A stretch of 20,237 bases of DNA from Mucidula mucida (lineage: Eukaryota; Basidiomycota; Agaricomycetes; Agaricales; Physalacriaceae), in the NCBI GenBank assembly GCA_015501055.1, contig JADNYV010000607.1, positions 1 through 20,237 of the forward strand. Direction: 5' to 3'. A program made the position numbers and the translations under genes. The notes under the pieces were generated by a model. That model had not been told where the DNA came from, made no database searches, and worked only from the letters and a program-made list of their open reading frames with translations. Shown in pieces: positions 1 through 8,755 of the stretch (positions within the stretch are counted from its first letter, which is position 1; every line of letters starts with the position of its first letter).

Positions 1-1117
1 GCGAGGATTTGCTCCCTCAGAGGTGCGCAACATCTCAGAGAGAAGAGGAAGCTGGAGCGCAGTGCGATCATCGAGATGGAAAGGAGAGTTAGCATAGCGA
101 ATGCGAGTCTCCTTATCACAGCGAATAGGGAACGCTGGATTCGAGGGTGTAGCGCGAAACAGCTCAATGAGCGCGCGGTAACCCCGGAGTTCGTCCTTGC
201 GGTGAGGGTAGATGAGCCCAACACCGGTGGCATACGCATCGAAGAACGCGTGTCCACTCGGACTCTTGGGTGAGGGTGCGGCGAGCAGTGGACGGTCCTT
301 GCGCATGATGACGTAGCCACCGGCAAAGTCCTTGGTGTCCCTCCTGCTGATTTGTGCCAGAGTGAATGGAGGCAAAGAGCTTCTCAAAATCCACATACTG
401 CTCCAGCACAATGGAACGCCAGAAGGAGCGCGCAAATGGATCATGGAGTGACTGCATCTGACACGCATTGATGATAGCGTCGATGTCCTTCTCAGTAGTG
501 AGGAGACGTCGAATGCGCTGAGTCTCCTCGATATGAGGAGTGAGGTTGGAGGGAGCTGCAAGCTGCGCAAGATGCGGAGCTGCAGCGAGGACTGAAGCAG
601 AGATGCCGGACGGAGTAGACTCTGCTCCAAGGAGCCTAGAGAGCAACGAAGCTGATAACGGACCAGCCACGGGTCCGGCGGCTGAAGCGGGCTGCGCGGC
701 AGGCGCTGTAGCAGCAGCAGCATCGAGCTGCGCTGCGAACGCGGCCCAAGCGGCCTCTTCAACGGCACGCCTTCGCGCCTCTTCATCCAGCTCTCGTTGG
801 AATGTAGCATCGCGCTCAGGAGTCCTATCGTGCTCGGGAGCCTTGTCCGGCTTCTTGCGCTGTTTCAATGATTTGGGGCGACTTGTTCGATATAGTCGTC
901 CATTTCGCCAGCAGACGCGCCGGTTTTGCGGGCAAGCTGCCAAGAACTCGCCTTGGGATTTGATAGACCCATCCGCAAACCGCTTGACAAGGTCCTGAAG
1001 CTGCTCAGCGCGCAAGCGAATCGCTTCGCGCTCGTCTGGATCCTGATCATAGGGCGAATGGGGGCGAGGAGGTGAATGATTGCGAGAGATACCATCGAGC
1101 TCGTCAACATCAGACAT
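1..1117 (-). pseudogene. gag: gag-like gene of copy 1, frame-disrupted and cut by window edge
   Basis: This is the same gene as the intact 450-aa gag at 4336-5688 and 11495-12847, read from ATG at 1117. The first 57 or so codons match, then three one-base insertions (about 941, 875 and 864) scramble roughly 30 residues and restore the frame. Further left there is one extra C near 341, a missing T near 289, an extra A near 244 and a three-base loss near 166, so the frame is lost again. Most indels lie in short homopolymers. The zinc-finger end is off the window. Either the copy is decaying or the read quality is poor here; the sequence alone cannot decide. By family, Gag would bind element RNA and form particles. 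Confidence 0.85.
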
Positions 1118-1354
1118 GATCCGCTTCCTGGTTCAGGAACGTTGTCAGCAGAATGTGCACCTAAGGCTGTCTGCGCAGGCTTCTCGCCCTCTTGCTGCCT
1201 TTTGGCCAGTCTAACACTCAGAACGCGAATGCCCTCGCAAAGAGAACACCCAGGTTGTAAGCGAATAGAGGGCGCCTGAGCTGGGTACCGACCGATCCTT
1301 AACCAAGCCTATCGAACACTCAGAGAGCGGACGTGTTACGGCACACTCAGAGAG
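1118..1354 (-). other. gag leader of copy 1
   Basis: About 237 bp of untranslated sequence lie between the A repeat and the gag ATG, identical in layout to 4099-4335 and 12848-13084. It carries three copies of a TCTGAGTGT motif (described at 4097-4239). No reading frame of interest is seen. Confidence 0.6.
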
Positions 1355-2406
1355 CGAACTCGTCTAACAATCAGCGCCCTGATTTACACTCCTTGGTAGG
1401 AGTCAGGCACACGCTGTACAACCGGGTGTTGAACACGGTCGCAAGCACAGGTTGAGCTGTACCACTGATCGACGATGACAAGGAAGTACAAGGAGGATAC
1501 CGAGTCCAGGGAGGTATAGCACGCTGAGCGGAGTATTGAGCTCGATAAGCGGTGGTGAGCCGCTTGGAGAGGGATGTGTGGTGTAGCCACAGGGAAAGGA
1601 CGCAAAAATGCGGAGCTAACTGTGACCAGATAACACAGGTTAGCTGGAGGGAAGTGAGAGGGTGCAGAGAGCGCACCTGTGACCAGATAGCCCACAGAAT
1701 GTCCTTGAGAAGGAGTCCTTTGGAAAGGAATGGGTATCTGGGCACAAAATGGGCATCAGCTCTGAAGAGCTGGATGTGAGACATTGGCACATACTGGAAG
1801 CAGGGAGAGCAGCGGGAGCGCTAGCGCTCTGGGGCCGGAGCGGACACTTCCAATAGGGTTCTAGGGTGCCAGTACATCAGTCCTGAGCAGGAGGACCGAG
1901 TAGAGCGAGTGGTGCTTGCCTGGGAGAGCAAAAGTGCGAATTCCCTCAAAATGGGCACTTTGGACCTGTCTGGACTGGTTTTGGGCTGGGTAGGCGGCTT
2001 CAGACAGTGCTCTAGAGGTGTATGGCATCAGTCCTGAGCAAGAGGACTGGAGGAATCACAAACTGCTTGTCTCTGTGAGATGATGATGGTAAGAGACAAA
2101 GAGGCAGAGTGTGTGAGCTCTTGCTTAAACCTCCCAGGGCGCCCTGTGAGTGGCCTCTGTTGTTACTACAACACCAGACACAGGCTGGGTAAGTCCAGGA
2201 AGAGCCCAGAGAGTGGGCTGGCTGCAGTAGGAGCAGCAGAGAGCGAACATGATCCAGCTTTGGAGTGAAATGAGTGTTTGACTTGATTTAAGCTGTCTCA
2301 TTGAACTCTCTTGAGTAGGAAGTTGGGTAAAGGGGTAAGGTGGGGTGTGGAGTGTGCAGAGGCCTCTGAAAACGCTCCCTACCCTCGGAATCCGCGTTTA
2401 CATTGA
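1355..2406 (-). repeat. Repeat A1 of copy 1 (about 1,052 bp)
   Basis: This is a near-identical, reversed copy of 3047-4098 and the same-strand match of 13085-14135. It begins (element sense, at 2406) with the TCGATGTAAACG-type terminus; here the second base pair differs (TCAATG). Abutting it at 2407 is an oppositely oriented recombinase fragment, with 4 bp (CCTA) that could belong to either side. It contains no recognised gene. A 137-codon ATG frame lies at 1371-1784 but shows no sign of selection. Confidence 0.8.
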
Positions 2407-2883
2407 CCTAATCAGAAGAAGCTACGTGATTGGAAGAAGATCATCAAGCGTGCCAGCCTCACATTTGAGACTGGGTATGCAGGCTATCGCTTGCCTTACC
2501 ATAAGAGCGATCCCTTCTATCAGGGCACTGACATACTGTTTACCTCTCAGACTGTGGCTGATCCTATCACCCTTCTGAAGCAGTATGTCCACCGCAGAGA
2601 CAAGCTGCATGGTGCTCGAGCGGCTCTCTTCATACGTGAAGATGGCATTGTACCAACTAGATCCTGGTTTGAGTCCAAGTTCTTTGCGCTGGTGAGCAAA
2701 GACTTTGGTGGTCACTCGGTTCGTTCTGGGGGTATAACACACTATGCATCCCTTGGACTCTCTGAGACCATACTCCAAGCCCTAGGCCGTTGGTCATCCT
2801 CTGCGTGGAAGATCTATATACGTGACCATCCTGCAGTACGTGCCGCTCAGCAGCTAGCAGTTCAAAATAAAACCTCTACTTAA
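2407..2883 (+). pseudogene. Tyrosine recombinase C-terminal fragment
   Basis: These 158 codons plus stop correspond to residues 177-334 of the recombinase. The frame is open from the junction to TAA at 2881-2883, but there is no start and the first catalytic arginine (R170) is missing. The C-terminal catalytic residues are present: the H-S-V-R box (H279, R282 by full-length numbering) and the tyrosine in WKIYIR (Y313). It is followed by repeat B1, so it is the 3' end of a further element whose front is gone. It sits head-to-tail upstream of copy 2, sharing a single A repeat with it, as would result from recombination between the A2 of one element and the A1 of another. Confidence 0.9.
2866..2871 (+). 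promoter_or_regulatory. Possible AATAAA polyadenylation hexamer
   Basis: AATAAA lies within the last codons of the recombinase, 10 bp before the stop. Copy 5 keeps it (minus strand near 17511-17516) but copy 2 has GATAAA at the same place. Fungal poly(A) signals are loose, so this is suggestive only. Confidence 0.25.
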
Positions 2884-3046
2884 AAACCTCCCTCATCTCG
2901 CGTTTCGTAAACATCCTTTTGCACCTCCATCCACCCCTCCACTACACACACACACATAGCATAGTAGGCACTTTACGATACGCTGAATTGATGGGGCCCT
3001 CGGGGTCCAGTTTTGACCTAACCTTGTGTGATCTAACAAGCATAGG
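2884..3046 (+). repeat. Repeat B1 after recombinase fragment
   Basis: About 163 bp of non-coding sequence run from the recombinase stop to the start of the A repeat. It includes a short (AC)n tract at about 2944-2955 and a 45-bp core (about 2970-3014) that recurs, in the same orientation relative to the element, at the far end of A2 in copies 2 and 5. Matching copies are 7830-7992 and 17337-17498. In Ngaro-type elements the B1-A2 join equals the B2-A1 join of the circular intermediate. Confidence 0.75.
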
Positions 3047-3412
3047 TCGATGTAAACGCGGATTCCGAGGGTAGGGAGCGTTTTCAGAGGCCTCTGCACA
3101 CTCCACACCCCACCTTACCCCTTTACCCAACTTCCTACTCAAGAGAGTTCAATGAGACAGCTTAAATCAAGTCAAACACTCATTTCACTCCAAAGCTGGA
3201 TCATGTTCGCTCTCTGCTGCTCCTACTGCAGCCAGCCCACTCTCTGGGCTCTTCCTGGACTTACCCAGCCTGTGTCTGGTGTTGTAGTAACAACAGAGGC
3301 CACTCACAGGGCGCCCTGGGAGGTTTAAGCAAGAGTCCACACACTCTGCCTCTTTGTCTCTTACCATCATCATCTCACAGAGACAAGCAGTTTGTGATTC
3401 CTCCAGTCCTCT

Positions 3413-3578
3413 TGCTCAGGACTGATGCCATACACCTCTAGAGCACTGTCTGAAGCCGCCTACCCAGCCCAAAACCAGTCCAGACAGGTCCAAAGTGCCC
3501 ATTTTGAGGGAATTCGCACTTTTGCTCTCCCAGGCAAGCACCACTCGCTCTACTCGGTCCTCCTGCTCAGGACTGATG
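3413..3578 (+). repeat. 15-bp direct repeat pair in A
   Basis: TGCTCAGGACTGATG occurs at 3413-3427 and again at 3564-3578, 151 bp apart, each preceded by a related CAGTCCT/GGTCCTCC stretch. Each contains a small hyphenated palindrome (TCAG..CTGA). Both copies are kept in every A block in the window that covers them. It could be a protein-binding site pair; function unknown. Confidence 0.5.
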
Positions 3579-3623
3579 TACTGGCACCCTAGAACCCTAT
3601 TGGAAGTGTCCGCTCCGGCCCCA

Positions 3624-3637
3624 GAGCGCTAGCGCTC
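3624..3637. repeat. 14-bp perfect palindrome in A
   Basis: GAGCGCTAGCGCTC reads the same on both strands. It is present unchanged in each A block (for example near 1820, 8281, 13547 and 16746). It could be a dimer-binding site or a hairpin in the transcript. Confidence 0.5.
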
Positions 3638-3763
3638 CCGCTGCTCTCCCTGCTTCCAGTATGTGCCAATGTCTCACATCCAGCTCTTCAGAGCTGATGC
3701 CCATTTTGTGCCCAGATACCCATTCCTTTCCAAAGGACTCCTTCTCAAGGACATTCTGTGGGC

Positions 3764-3833
3764 TATCTGGTCACAGGTGCGCTCTCTGCACCCTCTCACT
3801 CCCCTCCAGCTAACCTGTGTTATCTGGTCACAG
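3764..3833 (+). repeat. 13-bp direct repeat pair in A
   Basis: TATCTGGTCACAG occurs at 3764-3776 and 3821-3833, a 57-bp period. Both copies are kept in all A blocks present. Function unknown. Confidence 0.45.
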
Positions 3834-4096
3834 TTAGCTCCGCATTTTTGCGTCCTTTCCCTGTGGCTACACCACACATCCCTCTCCAAGCGGCTCACCA
3901 CCGCTTATCGAGCTCAATACTCCGCTCAGCGTGCTATACCTCCCTGGACTCGGTATCCTCCTTGTACTTCCTTGTCATCGTCGATCAGTGGTACAGCTCA
4001 ACCTGTGCTTGCGACCGTGTTCAACACCCGGTTGTACAGCGTGTGCCTGACTCCTACCAAGGAGTGTAAATCAGGGCGCTGATTGTTAGACGAGTT

Positions 4097-4239
4097 CGCT
4101 CTCTGAGTGTGCCGTAACACGTCCGCTCTCTGAGTGTTCGATAGGCTTGGTTAAGGATCGGTCGGTACCCAGCTCAGGCGCCCTCTATTCGCTTACAACC
4201 TGGGTGTTCTCTTTGCGAGGGCATTCGCGTTCTGAGTGT
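4097..4239 (+). repeat. TCTGAGTGT motif cluster at A/leader boundary
   Basis: CGCTCTCTGAGTGT occurs at 4097-4110 and 4124-4137, and a shorter relative (CGTTCTGAGTGT) at 4228-4239. The first copy straddles the inferred edge of repeat A, so the leader-specific part starts within this cluster. It may mark transcription initiation or replication signals; nothing here proves that. Confidence 0.45.
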
Positions 4240-4335
4240 TAGACTGGCCAAAAGGCAGCAAGAGGGCGAGAAGCCTGCGCAGACAGCCTTAGGTGCACAT
4301 TCTGCTGACAACGTTCCTGAACCAGGAAGCGGATC
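4099..4335 (+). other. gag leader of copy 2
   Basis: About 237 bp upstream of gag occur only at the 5' end of elements; the 3' A2 blocks do not continue into it. The gag ATG has an A at position -3, a favourable context in fungi. No tRNA-like primer site is expected, since DIRS-type elements do not use LTR priming, and I see none. Confidence 0.6.
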
Positions 4336-5688
4336 ATGTCTGATGTTGACGAGCTCGATGGTATCTCTCGCAATCATTCACCTCCTCGCCCCCATTCGCC
4401 CTATGATCAGGATCCAGACGAGCGCGAAGCGATTCGCTTGCGCGCTGAGCAGCTTCAGGACCTTGTCAAGCGGTTTGCGGATGGGTCTATCAAATCCCAA
4501 GGCGAGTTCTTGCAGCTTGCCCGCAAAACCGGCGCGTCTGCTGGCGAAATGGACGACTATATCGAACAAGTCGCCCAAATCATTGAACAGCGCAAGAAGC
4601 CGGACAAGGCTCCCGAGCGCGATAGGACTCCTGAGCGCGATGCTACATTCCAACGAGAGCTGGATGAAGAGGCGCGAAGACGTGCCGTTGAAGAGGCCGC
4701 TTGGGCCGCGTTCGCAGCGCAGCTCGATGCTGCTGCTGCTACAGCGCCTGCCGCGCAGCCCGCTTCAGCCGCCGGACCCGTGGCTGGTCCGTTATCAGCT
4801 TCGTTGCTCTCTAGGCTCCTTGGAGCAGAGTCTACTCCGTCCGGCATCTCTGCTTCAGTCCTCGCTGCAGCTCCGCATCTTGCGCAGCTTGCAGCTCCCT
4901 CCAACCTCACTCCTCATATCGAGGAGACTCAGCGCATTCGACGTCTCCTCACTACTGAGAAGGACATCGACGCTATCATCAATGCGTGTCAGATGCAGTC
5001 ACTCCATGATCCATTTGCGCGCTCCTTCTGGCGTTCCATTGTGCTGGAGCAGTATGTGGATTTTGAGAAGCTCTTTGCCTCCATTCACTCTGGCACAAAT
5101 CAGCAGGAGGACACCAAGGACTTTGCCGGTGGCTACGTCATCATGCGCAAGGACCAGTCCACTGCTCGCCGCACCCTCACCCAAGAGTCCGAGTGGACAC
5201 GCGTCTTCGATGCGTATGCCACCGGTGTTGGGCTCATCTACCCTCACCGCAAGGACGAACTCCGGGGTTACCGCACGCTCATCATTGAGCTGTTTCGCGC
5301 TACACCCTCGAATCCAGCGTTCCCTATTCGCTGTGATAAGGAGACTCGCATTCGCTATGCTAACTCTCCTTTCCATCTCGATGATCGCACTGCGCTCCAG
5401 CTTCCTCTTCTCTCTGAGATGTTGCGCACCTCTGAGGGAGCGAATCCTCGCAAGCGGTCCTCTGACTCTGGCAGCTCACAGTCTGCGACACGTCATCGCG
5501 TTGTTTGCCAGAATTGGAATCTGGGTAAATGCTCATCTCCGTGCTCCGCAGGCCGTCTTCACGGTTCTTGCAGTGAGTGCGGAGGAAAGCACACAGCCAA
5601 GAGCCAACCAGCCTGCCTCATCCTCCTCGAAGCCAAACGAGCAGTCGCTCGTTCAGGAGCGAGTTCAGGTGGCGCTGATGAAGCCTAA
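4336..5688 (+). CDS. gag: Gag-like nucleocapsid protein, copy 2 (450 aa)
   Basis: The frame is intact from ATG 4336 to TAA 5688. The N-terminus is acidic and proline-rich; residues about 28-95 are rich in charged and long side chains and may be helical or coiled; about 125-175 is an alanine-rich low-complexity linker; the middle third is a globular region. The C-terminus has a cysteine-histidine cluster at residues 391-427: C-x7-C-x3-C-x5-H followed by C-x2-C-x3-H-x7-C. A CCCH-like finger followed by a second C/H knuckle near the end is typical of ORF1 proteins of DIRS-order elements and suggests RNA binding in ribonucleoprotein or particle formation. Its stop overlaps the RT start by 11 nt. 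Copy 3 encodes the same protein with only a few substitutions. Confidence 0.88.
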   Translation: MSDVDELDGISRNHSPPRPHSPYDQDPDEREAIRLRAEQLQDLVKRFADGSIKSQGEFLQLARKTGASAGEMDDYIEQVAQIIEQRKKPDKAPERDRTPERDATFQRELDEEARRRAVEEAAWAAFAAQLDAAAATAPAAQPASAAGPVAGPLSASLLSRLLGAESTPSGISASVLAAAPHLAQLAAPSNLTPHIEETQRIRRLLTTEKDIDAIINACQMQSLHDPFARSFWRSIVLEQYVDFEKLFASIHSGTNQQEDTKDFAGGYVIMRKDQSTARRTLTQESEWTRVFDAYATGVGLIYPHRKDELRGYRTLIIELFRATPSNPAFPIRCDKETRIRYANSPFHLDDRTALQLPLLSEMLRTSEGANPRKRSSDSGSSQSATRHRVVCQNWNLGKCSSPCSAGRLHGSCSECGGKHTAKSQPACLILLEAKRAVARSGASSGGADEA

Positions 5689-6910
5689 GTCGTTGAAGCG
5701 TGAATCAGACGCTGTAGCACCACCACCACGCTTTAAGCGCGGTTATGTATTTACTACCAATGTACTATCACAATCTAAAACGCCTTCGAGCATCTCTTCC
5801 ACTTACACTGCTCCTCCGCTTCCTTTACCTCCTCAGCAAATTCTCAACGACTCCTCCATCCAGCAGTCTCTTGCTGCAGTAGCTGACTACATCAAGGTCA
5901 GCACACCTATCGACATTGACCGCTTTGAGCGGCTTCTTGCCAAACATCCCAATCAGCCCTTTGTGAGCTCTATCATCCGCTCACTCCGTGAAGGGTTCTG
6001 GCCTTTACACGATGGTCAGTGGGAAGCGCACCTCAGAGACAAGATTAGAGACAACTACTCTACTGAGGAGTGCGATCTTGTTGAGCTGCGCAAACAGCGA
6101 GATCAAGAAGTTGCTGCTGGCCGTTGGTCCCCTGCGCTTCCAGAAGGCTTTAAGCTCTTGCCTGGAATGCGCCTGTCACCCATGTTTGTGGTCTGGCAGA
6201 AGGGTAAACCACGCGTCGTCATGGACCATACAGGCAATGGTCTCAATGACGGCATTGCCAGAGCTGATGCCAAAGTCAAGTACGACGATATGCACTCCTT
6301 TGGGCAGGTACTGCATGATGTCCTACAAGCTCATCCTCACGAGGAGATCCTGCTTTTCAAGAGCGACATCTCTAAAGCGTTCCTCAATCTCCCCGTTCAT
6401 CCCATTTGGCAGCTACAACAAGTTGTCATTGTCGACGGCCGCTATCACATTGTGCGCCGTCTCATCTTTGGCAGTCGTGCATCACCATACTGCTGGTGTT
6501 CGTTCTCTGGCCTGGTTAACTGGGTTGCTTGGGAGCTAGATATACCAGACCTGCACGACTACATGGATGACTACTATGGCTGGGACACCAATCACAATCT
6601 GGTGCTCTTTCATGGACAGCGACGTCCCCGACGTCAAGTCCAGCTTCTCCTTCTGTGGGACTCTTTGGGCATCCCATATGAAGATAAGAAGCAGGAACAC
6701 GGTCCTCAGCTAAAAATCATTGGTTTCTGGTTAGACACTGTTCACGGGTCTATCTCTCTCTCACCAGACTCCATTGCGGACATGATCACCACCATTCAGT
6801 CGTTCTTGTCCCAGCAAAAGCCTGTACTAGAGAGTGCTTTTAGAGGCATTGGGCGAGGGCGAACAGCCTCGTCACCCTCGCCCACCTATGGACTTGCAAA
6901 AACTAGATGA
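5678..6910 (+). pseudogene. pol: Reverse transcriptase of copy 2 with RNase H deleted
   Basis: The first ATG after gag in this frame is 5678, overlapping the gag stop; the frame is also open far upstream through gag. The RT catalytic residues are present: FKSDISKAF with D230 (motif A) and YMDD at residues 295-298 (6560-6571, motif C). RT copies element RNA into DNA. After residue 383 a 673-bp deletion, measured against copy 4 (14931-15603), removes the rest of RT and all of RNase H. The frame then reads about 27 unrelated residues across the start of the recombinase gene to a stop at 6910. The deletion also removes the normal ATG of the recombinase. Residual RT activity is possible, RNase H is not. 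Confidence 0.9.
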
Positions 6911-7829
6911 ACTCGTCTTGTATCTGCAGGCCCATGCTATCGAGACCTCTACACGTATCAACTACTCTACTGGGGCTAGAGATTACGCCCGCTTCTGTAA
7001 AGCACACAATCTGTCTCTGGATCCTACTCCGGAGACTCTAGCACGTTACATTGCATACACGTCCCAATTCATTGGCTCTGCTCCTAAATACTTAACCGGG
7101 GCTAAGCACTTCCTCAATGACCTTTATCCTCACTTTGGTGACGCTCGTGCTTCAGCGCTTGTTCAAGCTGCTATCCGTGGGTCAAAGAAGGTCCGGGCAG
7201 ATCCTATAGCTAGGAAGCCCCCTCTTCGACTTCATCACCTTCAGCTCTTTGTGGACATCGCAAACCAGACCCACAAGTATGATGACTTTCTCTTTGCTAC
7301 AATCATGTCATGCGGCTTCTATGCTGTTCACCGGATGGGAGAGCTGGTGCAGCCTAATCAGAAGAAGCTACGTGATTGGAAGAAGATCATCAAGCGTGCC
7401 AGCCTCACATTTGAGACTGGGTATGCAGGCTATCGCTTGCCTTACCATAAGAGCGATCCCTTCTATCAGGGCACTGACATACTGTTTACCTCTCAGACTG
7501 TGGCTGATCCTATCACCCTTCTGAAGCAGTATGTCCACCGCAGAGACAAACTGCATGGTGCTCGAGCGGCTCTCTTCATACGTGAAGATGGCATTGTACC
7601 AACTAGATCCTGGTTTGAGTCCAAGTTCTTTGCGCTGGTGAGCAAAGACTTTGGTGGTCACTTGGTTCGTTCTGGGGGTATAACACACTATGCATCCCTT
7701 GGACTCTCTGAGACCATACTCCAAGCCCTAGGCCGTTGGTCATCCTCTGCGTGGAAGATCTATATACGTGACCATCCTGCAGTACGTGCCGCTCAGCAGC
7801 TAGCAGTTCAAGATAAAACCTCTACTTAA
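6888..7829 (+). CDS. Tyrosine recombinase, copy 2, lacking its first 21 residues
   Basis: The usual ATG (as in copies 3, 4 and 5) is lost in the 673-bp deletion that removed RNase H. The frame is open from about 6831, but the first in-frame ATG is 6888, equal to residue 22 of the full 334-aa protein. By full-length numbering the catalytic set is present: R170 in HRMGEL, H279 and R282 in the H-L-V-R box, and nucleophile Y313 in WKIYIR. Residues about 22-140 correspond to the N-terminal DNA-binding (core-binding) part. YR enzymes replace integrase in this order and would insert a circular DNA copy by site-specific strand exchange. S280 is L here. Function is possible but depends on a new route of expression. 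Confidence 0.8.
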   Translation: MDLQKLDELVLYLQAHAIETSTRINYSTGARDYARFCKAHNLSLDPTPETLARYIAYTSQFIGSAPKYLTGAKHFLNDLYPHFGDARASALVQAAIRGSKKVRADPIARKPPLRLHHLQLFVDIANQTHKYDDFLFATIMSCGFYAVHRMGELVQPNQKKLRDWKKIIKRASLTFETGYAGYRLPYHKSDPFYQGTDILFTSQTVADPITLLKQYVHRRDKLHGARAALFIREDGIVPTRSWFESKFFALVSKDFGGHLVRSGGITHYASLGLSETILQALGRWSSSAWKIYIRDHPAVRAAQQLAVQDKTST

Positions 7830-7992
7830 AAACCTCCCTCATCTCGTGTTTCGTAAACATCCTTTTGCACCTCCATCCACCCCTCCACTACACACACACA
7901 CATAGCATAGTAGGCACTTTACGATACGCTGAATTGATGGGGCCCTCGGGGTCCAGTTTTGACCTAACCTTGTGTGATCTAACAAGCATAGG
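7830..7992 (+). repeat. Repeat B1 of copy 2
   Basis: Matches 2884-3046 almost exactly, with the (AC)n tract and the 45-bp core. It is followed by A2, but joined to a point 289 bp into A, so the B1/A2 boundary is lost in this copy. Confidence 0.75.
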
Positions 7993-8755
7993 CTCACACA
8001 CTCTGCCTCTTTGTCTCTTACCATCATCATCTCACAGAGACAAGCAGTTTGTGATTCCTCCAGTCCTCTTGCTCAGGACTGATGCCATACACCTCTAGAG
8101 CACTGTCTGAAGCCGCCTACCCAGCCCAAAACCAGTCCAGACAGGTCCAAAGTGCCCATTTTGAGGGAATTCGCACTTTTGCTCTCCCAGGCAAGCACCA
8201 CTCGCTCTACTCGGTCCTCCTGCTCAGGACTGATGTACTGGCACCCTAGAACCCTATTGGAAGTGTCCGCTCCGGCCCCAGAGCGCTAGCGCTCCCGCTG
8301 CTCTCCCTGCTTCCAGTATGTGCCAATGTCTCACATCCAGCTCTTCAGAGCTGATGCCCATTTTGTGCCCAGATACCCATTCCTTTCCAAAGGACTCCTT
8401 CTCAAGGACATTCTGTGGGCTATCTGGTCACAGGTGCGCTCTCTGCACCCTCTCACTCCCCTCCAGCTAACCTGTGTTATCTGGTCACAGTTAGCTCCGC
8501 ATTTTTGCGTCCTTTCCCTGTGGCTACACCACACATCCCTCTCCAAGCGGCTCACCACCGCTTATCGAGCTCAATACTCCGCTCAGCGTGCTATACCTCC
8601 CTGGACTGGGTATCCTCCTTGTACTTCCTTGTCATCGTCGATCAGTGGTACAGCTCAACCTGTGCTTGCGACCGCGTTCAACACCCGGTCGTACAGCGTG
8701 TGCCTGACTCCTACCAAGGAGTGTAAATCAGGGCGCTGATTGATAGACGAGTTCG
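7993..8755 (+). repeat. Repeat A2 of copy 2, first 289 bp deleted
   Basis: Same orientation and near-identical sequence to 3336-4098. It lacks the initial part of A (3047-3335 equivalent) and stops exactly where A gives way to leader in A1, continuing instead into the B2-like end. This direct A1/A2 pair 4-5 kb apart defines the split-repeat layout. No gene recognised. Confidence 0.78.

Larger units (their letters stand above)
1..2406 (-). mobile_element. Copy 1 of Ngaro/DIRS-like retroelement, 5' part
   Basis: This minus-strand copy contains, in element order, repeat A1 (2406 to 1355), leader (1354 to 1118) and the 5' three-quarters of gag (1117 to 1). The rest lies beyond the left edge. Its A1 ends at the same place as the A repeats of the other copies, just before a plus-strand recombinase fragment. 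Base for base it is the reverse complement of copy 2 positions 3047-5452, so the two form a 2.4-kb-arm inverted repeat around a 640-bp spacer. It carries many one-base indels in gag, so it cannot make full Gag as read. Confidence 0.88.
3047..4098 (+). repeat. Repeat A1 of copy 2 (about 1,052 bp)
   Basis: The right limit is set by where A2 of copy 2 stops matching (8755); the left limit by where the A blocks of copies 1 and 3 stop (2406 and 14135). It should hold the promoter, but I see no clear TATA box. Internal structure includes a 14-bp perfect palindrome (3624-3637), a 15-bp direct repeat (3413-3427 and 3564-3578) and a 13-bp direct repeat (3764-3776 and 3821-3833). No gene recognised; the 137-codon frame starting at ATG 3669 is probably fortuitous. 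Confidence 0.75.

Noticed and set aside
540..998. Alanine- and serine-rich frames antisense to gag (also near 4557-4910 and 12273-12626)
   Set aside because: They lie opposite the alanine-rich low-complexity part of gag; the composition alone keeps the antisense frame open.
2188..2196. GGTAAGTCC, a perfect-looking splice donor
   Set aside because: It lies on the strand opposite to element transcription and no matching branch point and acceptor belong to a gene there.
2080..2268. 62-codon frame in A beginning with three methionines, seen in several copies
   Set aside because: Antisense to the element, no recognisable domain, and broken by the junction in copy 2's A2. No support as a gene.
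2941..2958. (AC)n microsatellite
   Set aside because: Real but short and part of every B1 copy; no separate significance.
2884..3046. DIRS1-type inverted terminal repeats with an internal complementary region
   Set aside because: I looked for A and B in inverted orientation within one copy and found them direct. Only a weak inverted match (GCGTTT..AAACAT near 2900 against ATGTAAACGC near 3052) was seen, too short to claim.
3663..4082. A 137-codon ATG frame in the A repeat, repeated in copies 1, 2 and 3 and in A2 of copy 2
   Set aside because: Its persistence follows from recent copying. Differences between copies change amino acids (S/P, R/G, V/A, L/S), no domain is recognisable, and it is absent in the shortened A2 of copy 5. 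Probably fortuitous.
3047..4098. Treating A as an ordinary LTR
   Set aside because: It does not start with TG and end with CA, there is no primer-binding site or polypurine tract next to it, and the element has a tyrosine recombinase instead of an integrase.
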